NCBI RefSeq assembly: GCF_015644665.1
Contig: NZ_JADOBQ010000002.1
Location: 682,001 to 746,000 of the forward strand
Length of the DNA stretch: 64,000 nt
Source of the DNA: Roseobacter sp. MH60115
Lineage (GTDB): Bacteria > Pseudomonadota > Alphaproteobacteria > Rhodobacterales > Rhodobacteraceae
Direction: 5' to 3'
The notes under the pieces were generated by a model. That model was not told the DNA's origin, made no database searches, and was given only the letters and a program-made list of their open reading frames with translations. Position numbers and translations under genes: made by a program. Below are positions 34,160 to 44,096 of the stretch, piece after piece (the first letter of the stretch is position 1; every line of letters begins with the position of its first letter).

Positions 34160-35442
34160 CAGGTCCTCTCGTACACGCAGGTGCCAGCCACATAGGTGGA
34201 GAGGACCTTACCCTGCATCCGCGCGCCGTCAAACGGTGTGTTGCGGGATTTCGAGCGCAGCGTGGCGCGGTCCATCAGGAACGGGGCGTTGGGATCGAAA
34301 AGGACAAGATCCGCCGGAGCGCCAATGGCGAGCCGACCGCTCTCCAGCCCGAGGCGTTTCGCAGGGTTCAGCGACATCGCGCGCCATAGGGTCGGCAAAT
34401 CGATCAGTCCTGCATGGTATAGCCGCATCGCTGCCGGTAACAGCGTCTCAAGCGCCACGGCGCCAGAGGCCGCCTCCTCGAAGGGCAGGCGCTTGCTTTC
34501 CTCATCCTGCGGCGTGTGCATGGAGGAGATCACGTCAATCAGCCCGGATTTCACCGCCTCGGCCACGGCCAGCCGGTCCTGCTCGTCCCGCAAGGGCGGT
34601 TTCAGTTTGAAAAAGGTTCGGTAGTCGGCGACATCCAGCGCGTTCAGCGTCAGATGGTGGATCGACGTGCCCGCCGTGATATCGAGGCCATTGGCCTTGG
34701 CGCGGGCAAGCGCGGGCAGGGCGCGGGCGCAGGTGATCTGGTCGGCGTGGTACCGGGCCCCGGTCATTTCGATCAACGCGATGTCGCGGTCCAGCCCCAT
34801 GCGCTCGGCCATCGGAGAGACCGCGGGTAGGCCCCGCAGCGATGCAAACTTGCCTGACGTCGCGGCCGCCCCTTTGCTCAACCCTGGGTCCTGCGGATGC
34901 GCGACGACCAATGCGCCCAGACCGCTGGCATAGGTGAGCGCGCGGGAAAACACCTTGGTGTCGGTGACAACCCGGTCGCAGTCGGTGAAGGCCACCGCCC
35001 CGGCATCCATCAGGAAACCGATCTCTGTCATCTCGCGGCCCGCGCGTCCCTTGGTCAGCGCTGCCATCGGCAAGACGTTCACCGGAGAGACCTCATTGGC
35101 GCGCCGCGTGACAAACTCCAGCGTTTCCGGGTTGTCGATGGCCGGATCTGTATCGGGGCGTGTGATCATCGTGGTCACGCCGCCAGCCGCTGCTGCCAGC
35201 CCGGCGGAGCGGTAGCTTTCCTTGTGCCGGTCTCCCGGTTCACAGACTTTCACGCCCAGATCGACGATGCCGGGGGCGAGGTATTTCAGATCGCAATCAA
35301 TGACGCGACCAGATGTCAGGCGCGGCGCATCCTTGGGCAGATGTCTGGTGATACGACCGTCTTCGACCACAAGGCCGCCAGTGATGATCTCGTCTTTCTC
35401 AGGATCGACGAGGCGCGCATTCAGGAAGGTCAGCTTGGTCAT
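34159..35442 (-). CDS. pyrC: Dihydroorotase
   Basis: This is a 427-aa enzyme of the class I amidohydrolase type. It has LAPGIVDLGVKVCEPG (a degenerate HxH metal block: DLGVKVCE in place of DxHxH), SSMHTPQDEESKRLPFEEAASG and LPLLLPAAMRLYHAG-type C-terminal motifs. Because the first His pair is replaced by GVKVC, it could instead be a PyrC-like non-catalytic partner (PyrX) needed by aspartate carbamoyltransferase, which sits two genes upstream in the operon. It overlaps plsY by one base. Confidence 0.8.
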   Translation of the reverse strand: MTKLTFLNARLVDPEKDEIITGGLVVEDGRITRHLPKDAPRLTSGRVIDCDLKYLAPGIVDLGVKVCEPGDRHKESYRSAGLAAAAGGVTTMITRPDTDPAIDNPETLEFVTRRANEVSPVNVLPMAALTKGRAGREMTEIGFLMDAGAVAFTDCDRVVTDTKVFSRALTYASGLGALVVAHPQDPGLSKGAAATSGKFASLRGLPAVSPMAERMGLDRDIALIEMTGARYHADQITCARALPALARAKANGLDITAGTSIHHLTLNALDVADYRTFFKLKPPLRDEQDRLAVAEAVKSGLIDVISSMHTPQDEESKRLPFEEAASGAVALETLLPAAMRLYHAGLIDLPTLWRAMSLNPAKRLGLESGRLAIGAPADLVLFDPNAPFLMDRATLRSKSRNTPFDGARMQGKVLSTYVAGTCVYERT

Positions 35443-35494
35443 CCGGGCATCCTTTGCACAGGCGTCTCGGGGACGGTCCTCTGATGGTGGAGGT

Positions 35495-35596
35495 TCATGT
35501 CCCCACCCAGAACATCAGCCCGACAATACCGAAGGCGACCAGCAGGGCCATCATAGCAATGCGCCCGGACATCTTGGGGTCTTTGGGTTCCTTCAC
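35495..35596 (-). CDS. 33-aa single-pass membrane peptide
   Basis: A GTG-started frame at 35596 reads VKEPKDPKMSGRIAMMALL and then a hydrophobic helix ending MFWVGT with TGA at 35495-35497. An AGGAGG lies about 11 nt upstream of the GTG. It fits exactly into the 173-nt gap between the 181-aa membrane protein gene and pyrC. It has a charged N-terminus and one transmembrane segment. Function unknown; it may have been missed because of its size. Confidence 0.55.
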   Translation of the reverse strand: MKEPKDPKMSGRIAMMALLVAFGIVGLMFWVGT

Positions 35597-35615
35597 GTCT
35601 TCCGCGCCTCCTGTC

Positions 35616-36161
35616 TCACGTAAAAAGCCACCAGAGGCCGAGGCCCAAAAGCACGGCCAGCGCGATCACGATGAGCGCGCTGCCAGCGGGTCCGCGCGGT
35701 GGCGTGGGCGGGGTCATGCCGGGTGTGCCGCTGTAAGGTCGGGCACTCTCCGTTGTGATCGGCGGTGCGGTGCCGGAGGGGGCATATTCCGCATAAGTCC
35801 CGATGAGTGTGAGCTCGGCACCGGGTGTCAGCGTCATCTCAAGCCCTTCAAAACTGTCGGAAAAGAGCAGCAGAACATAACCTTCCAGCGCATCGAGCCT
35901 GCTTTTGTCGGCGCCGATTTCAGCCTCCTCGACCGCATACCCCTCGCTGAGGTAAGTGCTCAACCCCATGCCGGTCAGGTCGGAGATCGGGAAAATCTCG
36001 GCGCTGGCGGTGTTCAGGTGCGGGCTGCCCAGCAGCTGTCGCGCAAAATCCGGCTTGGGGAGCGTTTTGAGTGTCTCGGTGACTTCCGCAGGTGCGAGGT
36101 TGATGGCAAAGACGCGGATCGCGCCACGCTCGTTTTTCTGGATCTCGATGGGTGTGTTCAT
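35616..36161 (-). CDS. Conserved membrane-anchored protein between pyrB and pyrC
   Basis: This is a 181-aa protein with a soluble N-terminal domain (starting [19 protein letters not shown], with [12 protein letters not shown]), a Pro-rich linker ([11 protein letters not shown]) and one C-terminal transmembrane helix ([20 protein letters not shown]). Its ATG overlaps the pyrB stop by 4 nt. Such a tail-anchored protein at this place is recalled from related genomes, but no function is known; a link to pyrimidine synthesis is only positional. Confidence 0.7.
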   Translation of the reverse strand: MNTPIEIQKNERGAIRVFAINLAPAEVTETLKTLPKPDFARQLLGSPHLNTASAEIFPISDLTGMGLSTYLSEGYAVEEAEIGADKSRLDALEGYVLLLFSDSFEGLEMTLTPGAELTLIGTYAEYAPSGTAPPITTESARPYSGTPGMTPPTPPRGPAGSALIVIALAVLLGLGLWWLFT

Positions 36162-37105
36162 GCCGTCTCCGCCCGGGTCAGTACAAGGTTTTGGGCAAGC
36201 AGATCCATCGCGGCCATGCGGACGGCCACGCCCATCTCCACCTGATCTTGAATAACGCTGCGGTTGATGTCATCAGCCAGTGTCCCGTCGATTTCCACTC
36301 CGCGGTTCATCGGTCCGGGGTGCATCACGATCGCATCCGGCTTGGCATGGGATAACTTCTCCGCATCCAGGCCAAACCTGTGGTAATACTCGCGCTCGCT
36401 GGGGATAAACCCGCCATCCATGCGCTCTTTCTGCAAGCGCAACATCATCACCACGTCCACATCGCGCAGCCCCTCCGCCATGTCCGAGAAGACCTCGACA
36501 CCGAATTCCGCGATGCCCGAGGGCATCAGCGTCGGCGGCCCGATCAGGCGCAGGCGGTTCTCCATCTTGCCGAGCAGCATGATGTTCGACCGGGCCACGC
36601 GGGAATGGGCGATGTCCCCGCAGATGGCAATCGACAGGCGGTGCAGGCGCCCTTTGGCGCGACGGATGGTCAGCGCGTCGAGCAGAGCCTGCGTCGGATG
36701 TTCATGCCGACCGTCACCTGCGTTCAGCACTGCGCAATTCACCTTTTGCGCCAACAGATCCACGGCGCCGGAATGCGGATGGCGCACCACCAGCAGATCG
36801 GGGTGCATCGCGTTCAGTGTCAGCGCGGTGTCAATCAGCGTTTCACCCTTTTTCACCGAACTGGCCTGCATCGCCATGTTCATCACATCCGCGCCCAGGC
36901 GCTTGCCTGCAATCTCGAAACTCGCCTGCGTGCGTGTCGAGTTCTCAAAGAACATGTTGATTTGTGTCAGACCTGCCAGAGCATCGGCGTGTTTGTCGGG
37001 CTGTCGGTTCAGGGTGGCATATCGATCTGCCAGATCAAGCAGCGTGGTGATCTCTTCCGGACGCAGAGCTTCGATACCAAGAAGGTGGCGGTGCGGGAAT
37101 GTCAT
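36158..37105 (-). CDS. pyrB: Aspartate carbamoyltransferase catalytic subunit
   Basis: This is a 315-aa enzyme that forms carbamoyl aspartate, the committed step of pyrimidine synthesis. The carbamoyl-phosphate site [15 protein letters not shown] and the [12 protein letters not shown] and [14 protein letters not shown] motifs are intact. The gene heads the operon pyrB, 181-aa protein, 33-aa peptide, pyrC-like, plsY. The divergent uracil-DNA glycosylase starts 107 nt away. Confidence 0.95.
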   Translation of the reverse strand: MTFPHRHLLGIEALRPEEITTLLDLADRYATLNRQPDKHADALAGLTQINMFFENSTRTQASFEIAGKRLGADVMNMAMQASSVKKGETLIDTALTLNAMHPDLLVVRHPHSGAVDLLAQKVNCAVLNAGDGRHEHPTQALLDALTIRRAKGRLHRLSIAICGDIAHSRVARSNIMLLGKMENRLRLIGPPTLMPSGIAEFGVEVFSDMAEGLRDVDVVMMLRLQKERMDGGFIPSEREYYHRFGLDAEKLSHAKPDAIVMHPGPMNRGVEIDGTLADDINRSVIQDQVEMGVAVRMAAMDLLAQNLVLTRAETA

Positions 37106-37212
37106 GTGCGGCAGCCTATCGTGATTTCACACCTTATAGGGAGGGTGCGCGGGACGGGCAAGCGACGCTTATGCCTGTTCAGTTCGATGCCGTGACGCCT
37201 TAGAGTGGCCAC

Positions 37213-37992
37213 ATGGAATCATCTCAGTTTCATCATGCGTTGGCGCTTTTGGATTGGCAGGTTGAGCTTGGCGCAACCGAGGCGATCTGTGACGCGCCCG
37301 TCAATTGTTATGAATTGCCCGATACGCTGGCGAAACCGAAGGCGGCGACCGGCCCGCAGGCCATCTCGCAGGCACCGAAAGCCGCCACCGAGGTTGACCC
37401 GGTGGCCGAAGCGAAACGTGCAGCCGCCGCAGCGCAGGACCTTGATGCGCTCCGGGACGCGCTGGCCGGTTTCGAGCATTGCGCACTGAAGCGTGGTGCG
37501 CGCAGTCTGGTCTTTTCTGATGGCATCGCGGGTGCGCCGGTGATGATCATCGGCGAAGCACCAGGGCGCGATGAAGACCGCGAAGGGCGCCCCTTTGTCG
37601 GGCGGGCCGGACAGCTGCTCGACAAAATGCTGGCAGCCATCGGTCGCGGACGGGGGGATGAGAACGCGCCCGTCTACATCACCAATGTCCTGCCCTGGCG
37701 GCCACCGCAAAACCGGGATCCGCAGCCTGATGAAATTGCGATGATGCGGCCCTTTCTGGAGCGCCACATTGAACTGGCGAAGCCGCAGGCCCTTGTGATC
37801 ATGGGGAATATCAGTGCGCAGGCGCTACTGGGCAAACGCGGGATCACCCGGCTGCGCGGCAATTGGACCGACTGCTTTGGTCTGCCAGCCCTGCCGATGT
37901 TCCACCCCGCCTATCTGCTGCGCCAGCCTGCCGCGAAACGCGAGGCCTGGGCCGACTTGCTCAGCCTCAAGGCCCGGCTTAACGATGGTTGA
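37213..37992 (+). CDS. Family-4-like uracil-DNA glycosylase without Fe-S ligands
   Basis: This is a 259-aa protein with a roughly 80-residue Ala-rich N-terminal extension and a UDG family 4-type domain. The active-site loop is [23 protein letters not shown] and the DNA-binding block is [11 protein letters not shown]. Three of the four iron-sulfur cysteines of family 4 are absent: only Cys90 remains, and the positions for the others are Lys93, Trp162 ([11 protein letters not shown]) and the MMRPF segment. It excises uracil from DNA if active. Its stop overlaps the LysE-type gene by 8 nt. Confidence 0.82.
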   Translation: MESSQFHHALALLDWQVELGATEAICDAPVNCYELPDTLAKPKAATGPQAISQAPKAATEVDPVAEAKRAAAAAQDLDALRDALAGFEHCALKRGARSLVFSDGIAGAPVMIIGEAPGRDEDREGRPFVGRAGQLLDKMLAAIGRGRGDENAPVYITNVLPWRPPQNRDPQPDEIAMMRPFLERHIELAKPQALVIMGNISAQALLGKRGITRLRGNWTDCFGLPALPMFHPAYLLRQPAAKREAWADLLSLKARLNDG

Positions 37993-38596
37993 TCCGGTGA
38001 TCCTCGCAGCCTTCGTGCCGGCGGCGCTTGCGCTGAACCTCACGCCCGGGGCCGACATGATGTTCTGTCTGGGGCAGGGCGCGAGGGGCGGCGCACGCGC
38101 GGCGTGGCTGTCCAGCGCGGGCATTGCGACAGGCGGTATGATCCATGTGCTGCTTGCAGGTCTTGGGCTCAGTGCTCTGGTCGCCTCGGTCCCTTTTGCC
38201 TTTGACGTGATCCGCTGGATTGGCGTTGGTTATCTTCTGTGGCTTGCGGTGCAGGCCCTGCGTCGCAGACCCGACTTGGATCATGGCGTGGTCACGCCGC
38301 GCGGGCAGGCCTTTCTGTCCGGTCTGCTGGTCAACCTGACAAACCCAAAGGTCATCCTCTTCGTCCTGGCGTTCGTGCCACAATTCGTTGTGCCCTCCGC
38401 CGGGTCGGTCCTGGTGCAGTTCATGGTTTTCGGCGCGGTCATCGGTGTGGGCGGCTTTGTCGTGAACGGGCTGGTCGGTGTCTTCGCGGGCTCGGTCGGG
38501 CGGCGCCTTGCACAGGGCAGCAGGGTGCTGGACTGGCTGACCGCTGGCATTTTCACTGCCCTTGCCGGGCGTCTCGCCCTTTTGGAGAAAAGCTGA
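37985..38596 (+). CDS. LysE-family translocator
   Basis: This is a 203-aa membrane exporter of amino acids or related metabolites. It starts [27 protein letters not shown] with the LysE/RhtB signature (NLTPGAD), and has about six helices including [20 protein letters not shown] and [16 protein letters not shown]. The start at 37985 lies inside the end of the UDG gene. Substrate unknown. Confidence 0.85.
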   Translation: MVDPVILAAFVPAALALNLTPGADMMFCLGQGARGGARAAWLSSAGIATGGMIHVLLAGLGLSALVASVPFAFDVIRWIGVGYLLWLAVQALRRRPDLDHGVVTPRGQAFLSGLLVNLTNPKVILFVLAFVPQFVVPSAGSVLVQFMVFGAVIGVGGFVVNGLVGVFAGSVGRRLAQGSRVLDWLTAGIFTALAGRLALLEKS

Positions 38597-38597
38597 G

Positions 38598-39140
38598 ATG
38601 AGCAAAATCGATGAGACCAAGGATTTCGTGCCGGTGCGGATCGCGGTCCTGACGGTTTCCGATACGCGCGGTCTCTCCGAGGACCGATCGGGGGATGTGC
38701 TGGTGCAGCGGCTTACCGAGGCCGGGCATGAGCTGGCGGACCGCCGCATCCTGCCCGACGAGCGGGACCAGATCGCAGGCCAGCTGCGCGCCTGGTGCAA
38801 GGACAGCGGGGTGGATGTCGTGATTTCCACCGGCGGTACCGGCCTGACCGGGCGTGATGTCACCGTCGAGGCGCACAGGGATGTCTATGAAAAGGAAATC
38901 GACGCCTTCGGCACCGTCTTTACCATCGTATCGATGAAAAAGATCGGGACCAGCGCCGTGCAGAGCCGCGCAACCGGCGGTGTGGCCAATGGAACCTATC
39001 TTTTTGCGCTGCCTGGCAGCCCCGGGGCGTGCAAGGACGCATGGGATGAAATTCTGGCGCTGCAGCTGGATTATCGGCACCGGCCCTGCAATTTTGTCGA
39101 AATTTTTCCGCGGTTGGACGAACATCACCGACGGAAGTAA
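38598..39140 (+). CDS. moaB: Molybdenum cofactor biosynthesis protein B
   Basis: This is a 180-aa MoaB/MogA-fold protein that adenylylates molybdopterin. It has VLTVSDTRGLSEDRSGDVL and ISTGGTGLTGRDVTVEA, the nucleotide-binding loops. The C-terminus (ALPGSPGACKDAWDEIL) fits. It follows the LysE gene by one base. It works with the mob/moe genes located at 52.8-56 kb. Confidence 0.92.
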   Translation: MSKIDETKDFVPVRIAVLTVSDTRGLSEDRSGDVLVQRLTEAGHELADRRILPDERDQIAGQLRAWCKDSGVDVVISTGGTGLTGRDVTVEAHRDVYEKEIDAFGTVFTIVSMKKIGTSAVQSRATGGVANGTYLFALPGSPGACKDAWDEILALQLDYRHRPCNFVEIFPRLDEHHRRK

Positions 39141-39233
39141 TCTGGCGGTACGTAACACTATTGTGGGTTGGTATTCTTCTCGGCCAGTCTGAGGTATAAG
39201 GTCATTGAGTTAAGGTATTAGGATCACGACGAA

Positions 39234-40691
39234 ATGCGGTTTTTGCGGCAAAGCATGATCGGCCTTTTTCTGGCGGCGGTGAGCCTTGGGCTGCTGGTCT
39301 ATGCAGGCCATGTGGTCAGTGTCGCCGTGCAGGATCGCTTGAATGCCGAGGCCGTCGTGCCACCCGCACAGGAGCGGGTGTTTGCCGTGAACCTGCAGCG
39401 CGCGCAGAGCGAAACCATTACGCCGGTGCTGGAGACCTTTGGCGAGGTGTCGTCGCGCCGGACACTTGAATTGCGCGCCGCCGTGGCTGGACGGGTAACG
39501 GTGCTGCACGAGAATTTTGAGGATGCGGGCAACGTGCGGCGCGGCGATGTGCTGGTGCGCATTGATCCTGCGAACATGCAGTCCGCCGTGGACCGGTTGA
39601 CCGCCGATCTTGCCGATGCCGAAGCCGAGGCGCGCGATGCCGCACGGGGGCTGGATCTGGCCCGCGCCGAACAGGTGGCTGCCGAAGAGCAGGTGGTCCT
39701 GCGCCAGAAAGCCTATCAGCGGCAGTTTGATCTGGCGGAACGTGGTGTGGGTACGGCGGCGGCGATTGAAACCGCTGAACTGGCTGCCGCCGCCGCGCGC
39801 GCCACCGTTTTGGCGCGCCGTCAGGTGGTGGCGCAGGCCGAAGCACGCATCGATCAGGCCGCCACACGCCTGTCGCGCGAGAGGATTGCGCTGGCGGAGG
39901 CGCAGCGCAATCTGGCGGACACGGCGCTCGAGGCGCCGTTCACCGGCACGCTCAGCGATACGACGGTTGTCGAAGGCCGTCTCGTCGCGACCAATGAAAA
40001 GCTCGCAGACCTGATTGATCCGCGTGATCTCGAGGTCGCGTTCCGCGTCTCCACGGCGCAATACGTGCGTCTGCTGGAGGCCGACGGGTCGTTGATTTCC
40101 ACGCCGGTTTACGCGACGCTCGATGTCACCGGCGTCGACATGCAGGCCACCGGCGTGCTCAGCCGTGTCAGTGCCGCCGCAGGCGAAGGCCAATCCGGAC
40201 GTCAGGTTTTTGCGCGGCTGGAACGTGCGCCGGGGTTTCGTCCGGGGGATTTTGTCACCGTCCGAATTCAGGAAAAGCCGCTGGATAATGTCGTGCGCCT
40301 GCCCGCGTCGGCCTTGGATGCCAGCGGTGAGGTGTTGGTGCTGGAGGGCGAAAACCGTCTTGCGGCATTGCCGGTCACGCTCGTGCGGCGTCAGGGGGAT
40401 GATGTCTTGGTGCGTGGCGAAGGTCTGGAAGGGCGCGACGTTGTGAAGGCGCGGACACCCTTGCTGGGCCCGGGCGTCGCCGTGCGTCCGCTGCAGCAAA
40501 ACTCTGGCCTGTCCACGGTTTTGCCGGACATGCTGGAGCTCAGCGAGGAGCGTCGTGCGCGGCTTATGGCGTTTGTGCAGGACAGTGACCGCATGCCGGC
40601 AGAGACCAAGGAGCGGGTGTTGGCGCAGCTGGCCGAGCGCGAGGTACCGGCACGGATGGTGGCACGCATCGAAAGCCGTATGGGAGGGTAA
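39234..40691 (+). CDS. RND efflux periplasmic adaptor (HlyD/MFP family)
   Basis: This is a 485-aa membrane-fusion protein anchored by an N-terminal helix (MIGLFLAAVSLGLLVYAGHVV). It has the split biotinyl-lipoyl domain (LRAAVAGRVTVLHENFEDAGNVRRGDVLVRID and LEAPFTGTLSDTTVVEGRLV), a long Ala-rich coiled-coil hairpin with RLSRERIALAEAQRNL, and a beta-barrel. It links the permease encoded 3 nt downstream to an outer-membrane channel that is not in the window. Confidence 0.9.
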   Translation: MRFLRQSMIGLFLAAVSLGLLVYAGHVVSVAVQDRLNAEAVVPPAQERVFAVNLQRAQSETITPVLETFGEVSSRRTLELRAAVAGRVTVLHENFEDAGNVRRGDVLVRIDPANMQSAVDRLTADLADAEAEARDAARGLDLARAEQVAAEEQVVLRQKAYQRQFDLAERGVGTAAAIETAELAAAAARATVLARRQVVAQAEARIDQAATRLSRERIALAEAQRNLADTALEAPFTGTLSDTTVVEGRLVATNEKLADLIDPRDLEVAFRVSTAQYVRLLEADGSLISTPVYATLDVTGVDMQATGVLSRVSAAAGEGQSGRQVFARLERAPGFRPGDFVTVRIQEKPLDNVVRLPASALDASGEVLVLEGENRLAALPVTLVRRQGDDVLVRGEGLEGRDVVKARTPLLGPGVAVRPLQQNSGLSTVLPDMLELSEERRARLMAFVQDSDRMPAETKERVLAQLAEREVPARMVARIESRMGG

Positions 40692-40694
40692 CGC

Positions 40695-43600
40695 ATGGTG
40701 CGGCAGATCCCTCCGGCCGCAGGCGGCATCCTATCCTATTTCACGCGGCATCGGACGCTCGCCAATCTGCTCTTCGTCGTGATGATGGTTGCCGGGCTTT
40801 TCGCGCTGCCCAATATGCGGGCGCAGTTTTTCCCCGATGTCAGCCTGGACAGGATAACGGTGGCCACCGACTGGGACCAGGCCAGCGCCGATGACGTCGA
40901 CGGCGCCATCATCCAGGTGCTTGAACCGGCGCTGATGCGCGTGGCGGGCGTGATGAAATCCCGCGCCTCGGCGCGCGCGGGGCGCGGCACCGTCACGCTC
41001 GAATTTGAACCCGAATGGGATATGTCGCGGGCGGTCAGCGATGTGCAGGACGCCGTGGATGCGATCACGGAGTTGCCCGATGACGCCGAGGAGCCCCGTG
41101 TGCGGCGATCCGTGCGCAGTGATCGCGTCACGGATGTGATTATAGCGGGCCCTGTTTCGCCTGCGCAACTGGGTGTTTACGGTGACGAGCTGGTGAAACG
41201 CCTCTTTGCCGCTGGCGTCACGCGGACGACCTTCCGCGGCTTTGCAGCGCCTCAGATTGCCGTGGAGGTTCCATCGGTCCAGCTGATTGCCAATGACCTG
41301 AGCATGGCACAGATTTCAGCAGCGATTGCGGCAGAAGTGGACACCGACCCCGCCGGCAGCGTCACCGGGGTGAACGCGCGGGTGCGCACGGGCACCGAAA
41401 AACGCGCGCCGGAACAGATTGCCCAGATCGTACTGCGCTCCAACCCGGACGGGTCCAAACTTCGGGTCGGCGATATCGCTCGCGTGGTGCGGGAGCGGGC
41501 GGACCGCAACCGGGCCTACTTCGTTGGCGAAGATCCTGCGATTTCGATCCGGGTGAACCGCTCGGACGGCGGCGATTCCATCGCCATTCAGCGGGCCGTC
41601 GAAGAGGTCGTGGCAGAGATGAAGGCCACGGTCCAAGGCTCCATGACCATAGAGTTGATCCGCACCCGGGCAGAGGCGATCACCTCGCGTCTGGACTCGC
41701 TGGTCAACAGCGGTCTGACCGGGCTCGGGCTGGTTGTCTGCCTGCTGTTCATGTTCCTGAATGCGCGGACCGCCTTCTGGGTGGCAGCGGGCATCCCTGC
41801 CGCGATGATGGCCGCCATTGGTCTGATGTATGCGGGCGGTCTCACGCTCAACATGATCTCGCTCTTTGGATTGATCATCACGCTGGGGATCGTGGTGGAC
41901 GATGCGATCGTGGTGGCCGAACATGCCGATCACCGGGCGCGGCATTTTGGCGAACCCCCTTTTGTTGCGGCAGAGCGGGCCGCGGCGCGTATGGCGCTGC
42001 CGGTGTTTGCCGCCACGATCACGACCGTGATTGCCTTCATGGGGCTGTTTTTGCTGGGCGGGTGGTTTGGCGGCATCGTTCAGGATATCCCGATGACCGT
42101 GATCGCCGTGCTGATTGCCTCGCTGGTCGAATGCTTCCTGATCCTGCCCAACCATATGGCGCACGCCCTTGCCGCGCGGGCCAAGGAACGCTGGTACGAC
42201 TGGCCCAGCCGCCAGGTCAATCACGGCTTTTCCTGGGTTCGGGAAAACCTCTTTAGACCGATGATGGCGGGCGTCATCGCGGCGCGCTATGTGCTGCTGG
42301 CCGGTTTGGTGCTGATCCTCGCGCTGCAGGCGGCGCATTTCCTGCGCGGCGATGTCAAATGGCGGTTCTTCCACGCACCGGAACGCAATTCGGTCACGGC
42401 AAACTTCGCCATGGTCGAGGGCGCCACGCGCGACGATACGCGCGCCATGATGGCCGAATTGCAGCGCGCGACCGAAACCCTGGCCCGCGACTACGAGGCG
42501 CGCTATGGCGTGAACCCGGTCGACTACGCCATTGCGGAGGTGGGGGGCACGTCAGGCAGGGGGCTGTCGGGCGTCGGCACCAAGGACAGCGATCTTCTGG
42601 GCGCGATTGCCATTTCGCTGATCGGCTCGGATGAGAGGCCGTATTCCAGCGCCGCTTTCGCCGGGGACTTGCGCGACAGCGTCGTCAACCATCCCCTGAC
42701 CGAGGTCGTGGCCTTTCGGGGGGCGCGGGGCGGGCAAAGCGGCGATTCGATCAGTGTGGAGTTTTCCGGTCCGGGCACGGATACGCTGAAGGCCGCCAGT
42801 CTGGATCTGCAAACGGCCCTGCTACGTTATCCGGAAGTGCTCGCGATGGAGGACAACCTGGCCTACGACAAGGAAGAACTGATCCTCGATCTCACGGCCC
42901 GGGGGCAGGCGCTGGGCTTTACCATCGATCAACTGGGCCAGATGTTGCGCAACCGGTTGGGCGGCATCGAGGCGGCGAAGTTTCCCGATGGCCCGCGTAG
43001 CGCGACCATCCTGGTGCGCCTGCCCGAGGGCGAGCTGACGGCTGACTTCATGGAGCGTACGCAGATGCGGACGCCGGAGGGGGTCTATGTGCCCCTGTCC
43101 GATATCGTCACCGTGCAAAGCCGCATCGGGTTCAGCACCGTGAACCGGGTGAATGGCGTGCGCGTGATCTCCGTGACCGGCGACATCTCGGAAGACGATC
43201 CCGAGAGGGCGGTCGAGATCCAAAAGGCGCTGGAAGAAGAAATTCTTCCGACGATTGCAAGCGCGCATCAGGTCGACTGGGAATTGTCCGGGCTGGCCGA
43301 ACAGGAAAACCGGTTTCTGGCAGAGGCATCCAACGGCCTGACCCTGTGCCTTTTGGGCATCTATCTGGTGCTGGCCTGGGTCTTTGGCAGCTGGACGCGG
43401 CCCTTGCTGGTCATGGCCATCGTGCCCTTCGGGTTGGTGGGGGCCATCTACGGGCACATGGTCTGGGACATCCCGCTGAATATTTTCTCGGTTGTGGGGC
43501 TGTTGGGGATGACGGGGATCATCATCAACGATTCCATCGTGTTGATCACGACCATCGATGACTATGCGGAAGAGCGGGGGTTGATCCCCTCCATCATTGA

Positions 43601-44096
43601 CGGGGCCGCCGACCGGCTGCGCCCGGTGATGCTGACCACGATGACAACCGTGCTGGGCATGCTGCCGCTGCTCTACGAGCCAAGCAGGCAGGCGCAGTTT
43701 CTCAAGCCCACGGTGGTCACGCTGGTCTACGGGTTGGGGTTCGGCATGGTCATCGTGCTGTTGTTGGTGCCCGCCCTTGTCGCCGTTCAGCATGACGTCT
43801 CCCGCCAGATCAACGCCATGCGCCGCGGGTTGGCGGCGCCGGTTGCCGCGGTGCGCTATGGGTTTGCAGCACTCTGGGCGCTGGTTCTGGGCTGGGGCGG
43901 GCTGACGCTGGGATGGGCCATCTTCCACGGCGCGTTGATGCCGGCGCTGGCGGCATGGGTGCCCGCTGTCGCAGGCTGGCCGGTGATGTCAGCGGCGCTG
44001 TTTCTCTTTGCGGCGGGGGCGGCTGCGCTCGTTCTGCTTGCCTATGTGCTCGCGGCAGTCACCGTTTTGCTCAACCGGCGGGACAGCGCGGTCTAG
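40695..44096 (+). CDS. RND-family efflux permease
   Basis: This is an 1133-aa inner-membrane proton-driven pump with 12 or more transmembrane helices and two large periplasmic loops. It has GIVVDDAIVVAEHADHRAR (helix 4 region, the RND DD motif) and the matching second-half GIIINDSIVLITTIDDYAEERG, plus the AMM and MTT-type transport blocks. The likely substrates are drugs or hydrophobic compounds. It is about 90 aa longer than AcrB, with extra hydrophobic segments at the C-terminus. It is in operon with the adaptor; its 3' end overlaps the convergent DsbD-like gene by 4 nt. Confidence 0.92.
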   Translation: MVRQIPPAAGGILSYFTRHRTLANLLFVVMMVAGLFALPNMRAQFFPDVSLDRITVATDWDQASADDVDGAIIQVLEPALMRVAGVMKSRASARAGRGTVTLEFEPEWDMSRAVSDVQDAVDAITELPDDAEEPRVRRSVRSDRVTDVIIAGPVSPAQLGVYGDELVKRLFAAGVTRTTFRGFAAPQIAVEVPSVQLIANDLSMAQISAAIAAEVDTDPAGSVTGVNARVRTGTEKRAPEQIAQIVLRSNPDGSKLRVGDIARVVRERADRNRAYFVGEDPAISIRVNRSDGGDSIAIQRAVEEVVAEMKATVQGSMTIELIRTRAEAITSRLDSLVNSGLTGLGLVVCLLFMFLNARTAFWVAAGIPAAMMAAIGLMYAGGLTLNMISLFGLIITLGIVVDDAIVVAEHADHRARHFGEPPFVAAERAAARMALPVFAATITTVIAFMGLFLLGGWFGGIVQDIPMTVIAVLIASLVECFLILPNHMAHALAARAKERWYDWPSRQVNHGFSWVRENLFRPMMAGVIAARYVLLAGLVLILALQAAHFLRGDVKWRFFHAPERNSVTANFAMVEGATRDDTRAMMAELQRATETLARDYEARYGVNPVDYAIAEVGGTSGRGLSGVGTKDSDLLGAIAISLIGSDERPYSSAAFAGDLRDSVVNHPLTEVVAFRGARGGQSGDSISVEFSGPGTDTLKAASLDLQTALLRYPEVLAMEDNLAYDKEELILDLTARGQALGFTIDQLGQMLRNRLGGIEAAKFPDGPRSATILVRLPEGELTADFMERTQMRTPEGVYVPLSDIVTVQSRIGFSTVNRVNGVRVISVTGDISEDDPERAVEIQKALEEEILPTIASAHQVDWELSGLAEQENRFLAEASNGLTLCLLGIYLVLAWVFGSWTRPLLVMAIVPFGLVGAIYGHMVWDIPLNIFSVVGLLGMTGIIINDSIVLITTIDDYAEERGLIPSIIDGAADRLRPVMLTTMTTVLGMLPLLYEPSRQAQFLKPTVVTLVYGLGFGMVIVLLLVPALVAVQHDVSRQINAMRRGLAAPVAAVRYGFAALWALVLGWGGLTLGWAIFHGALMPALAAWVPAVAGWPVMSAALFLFAAGAAALVLLAYVLAAVTVLLNRRDSAV

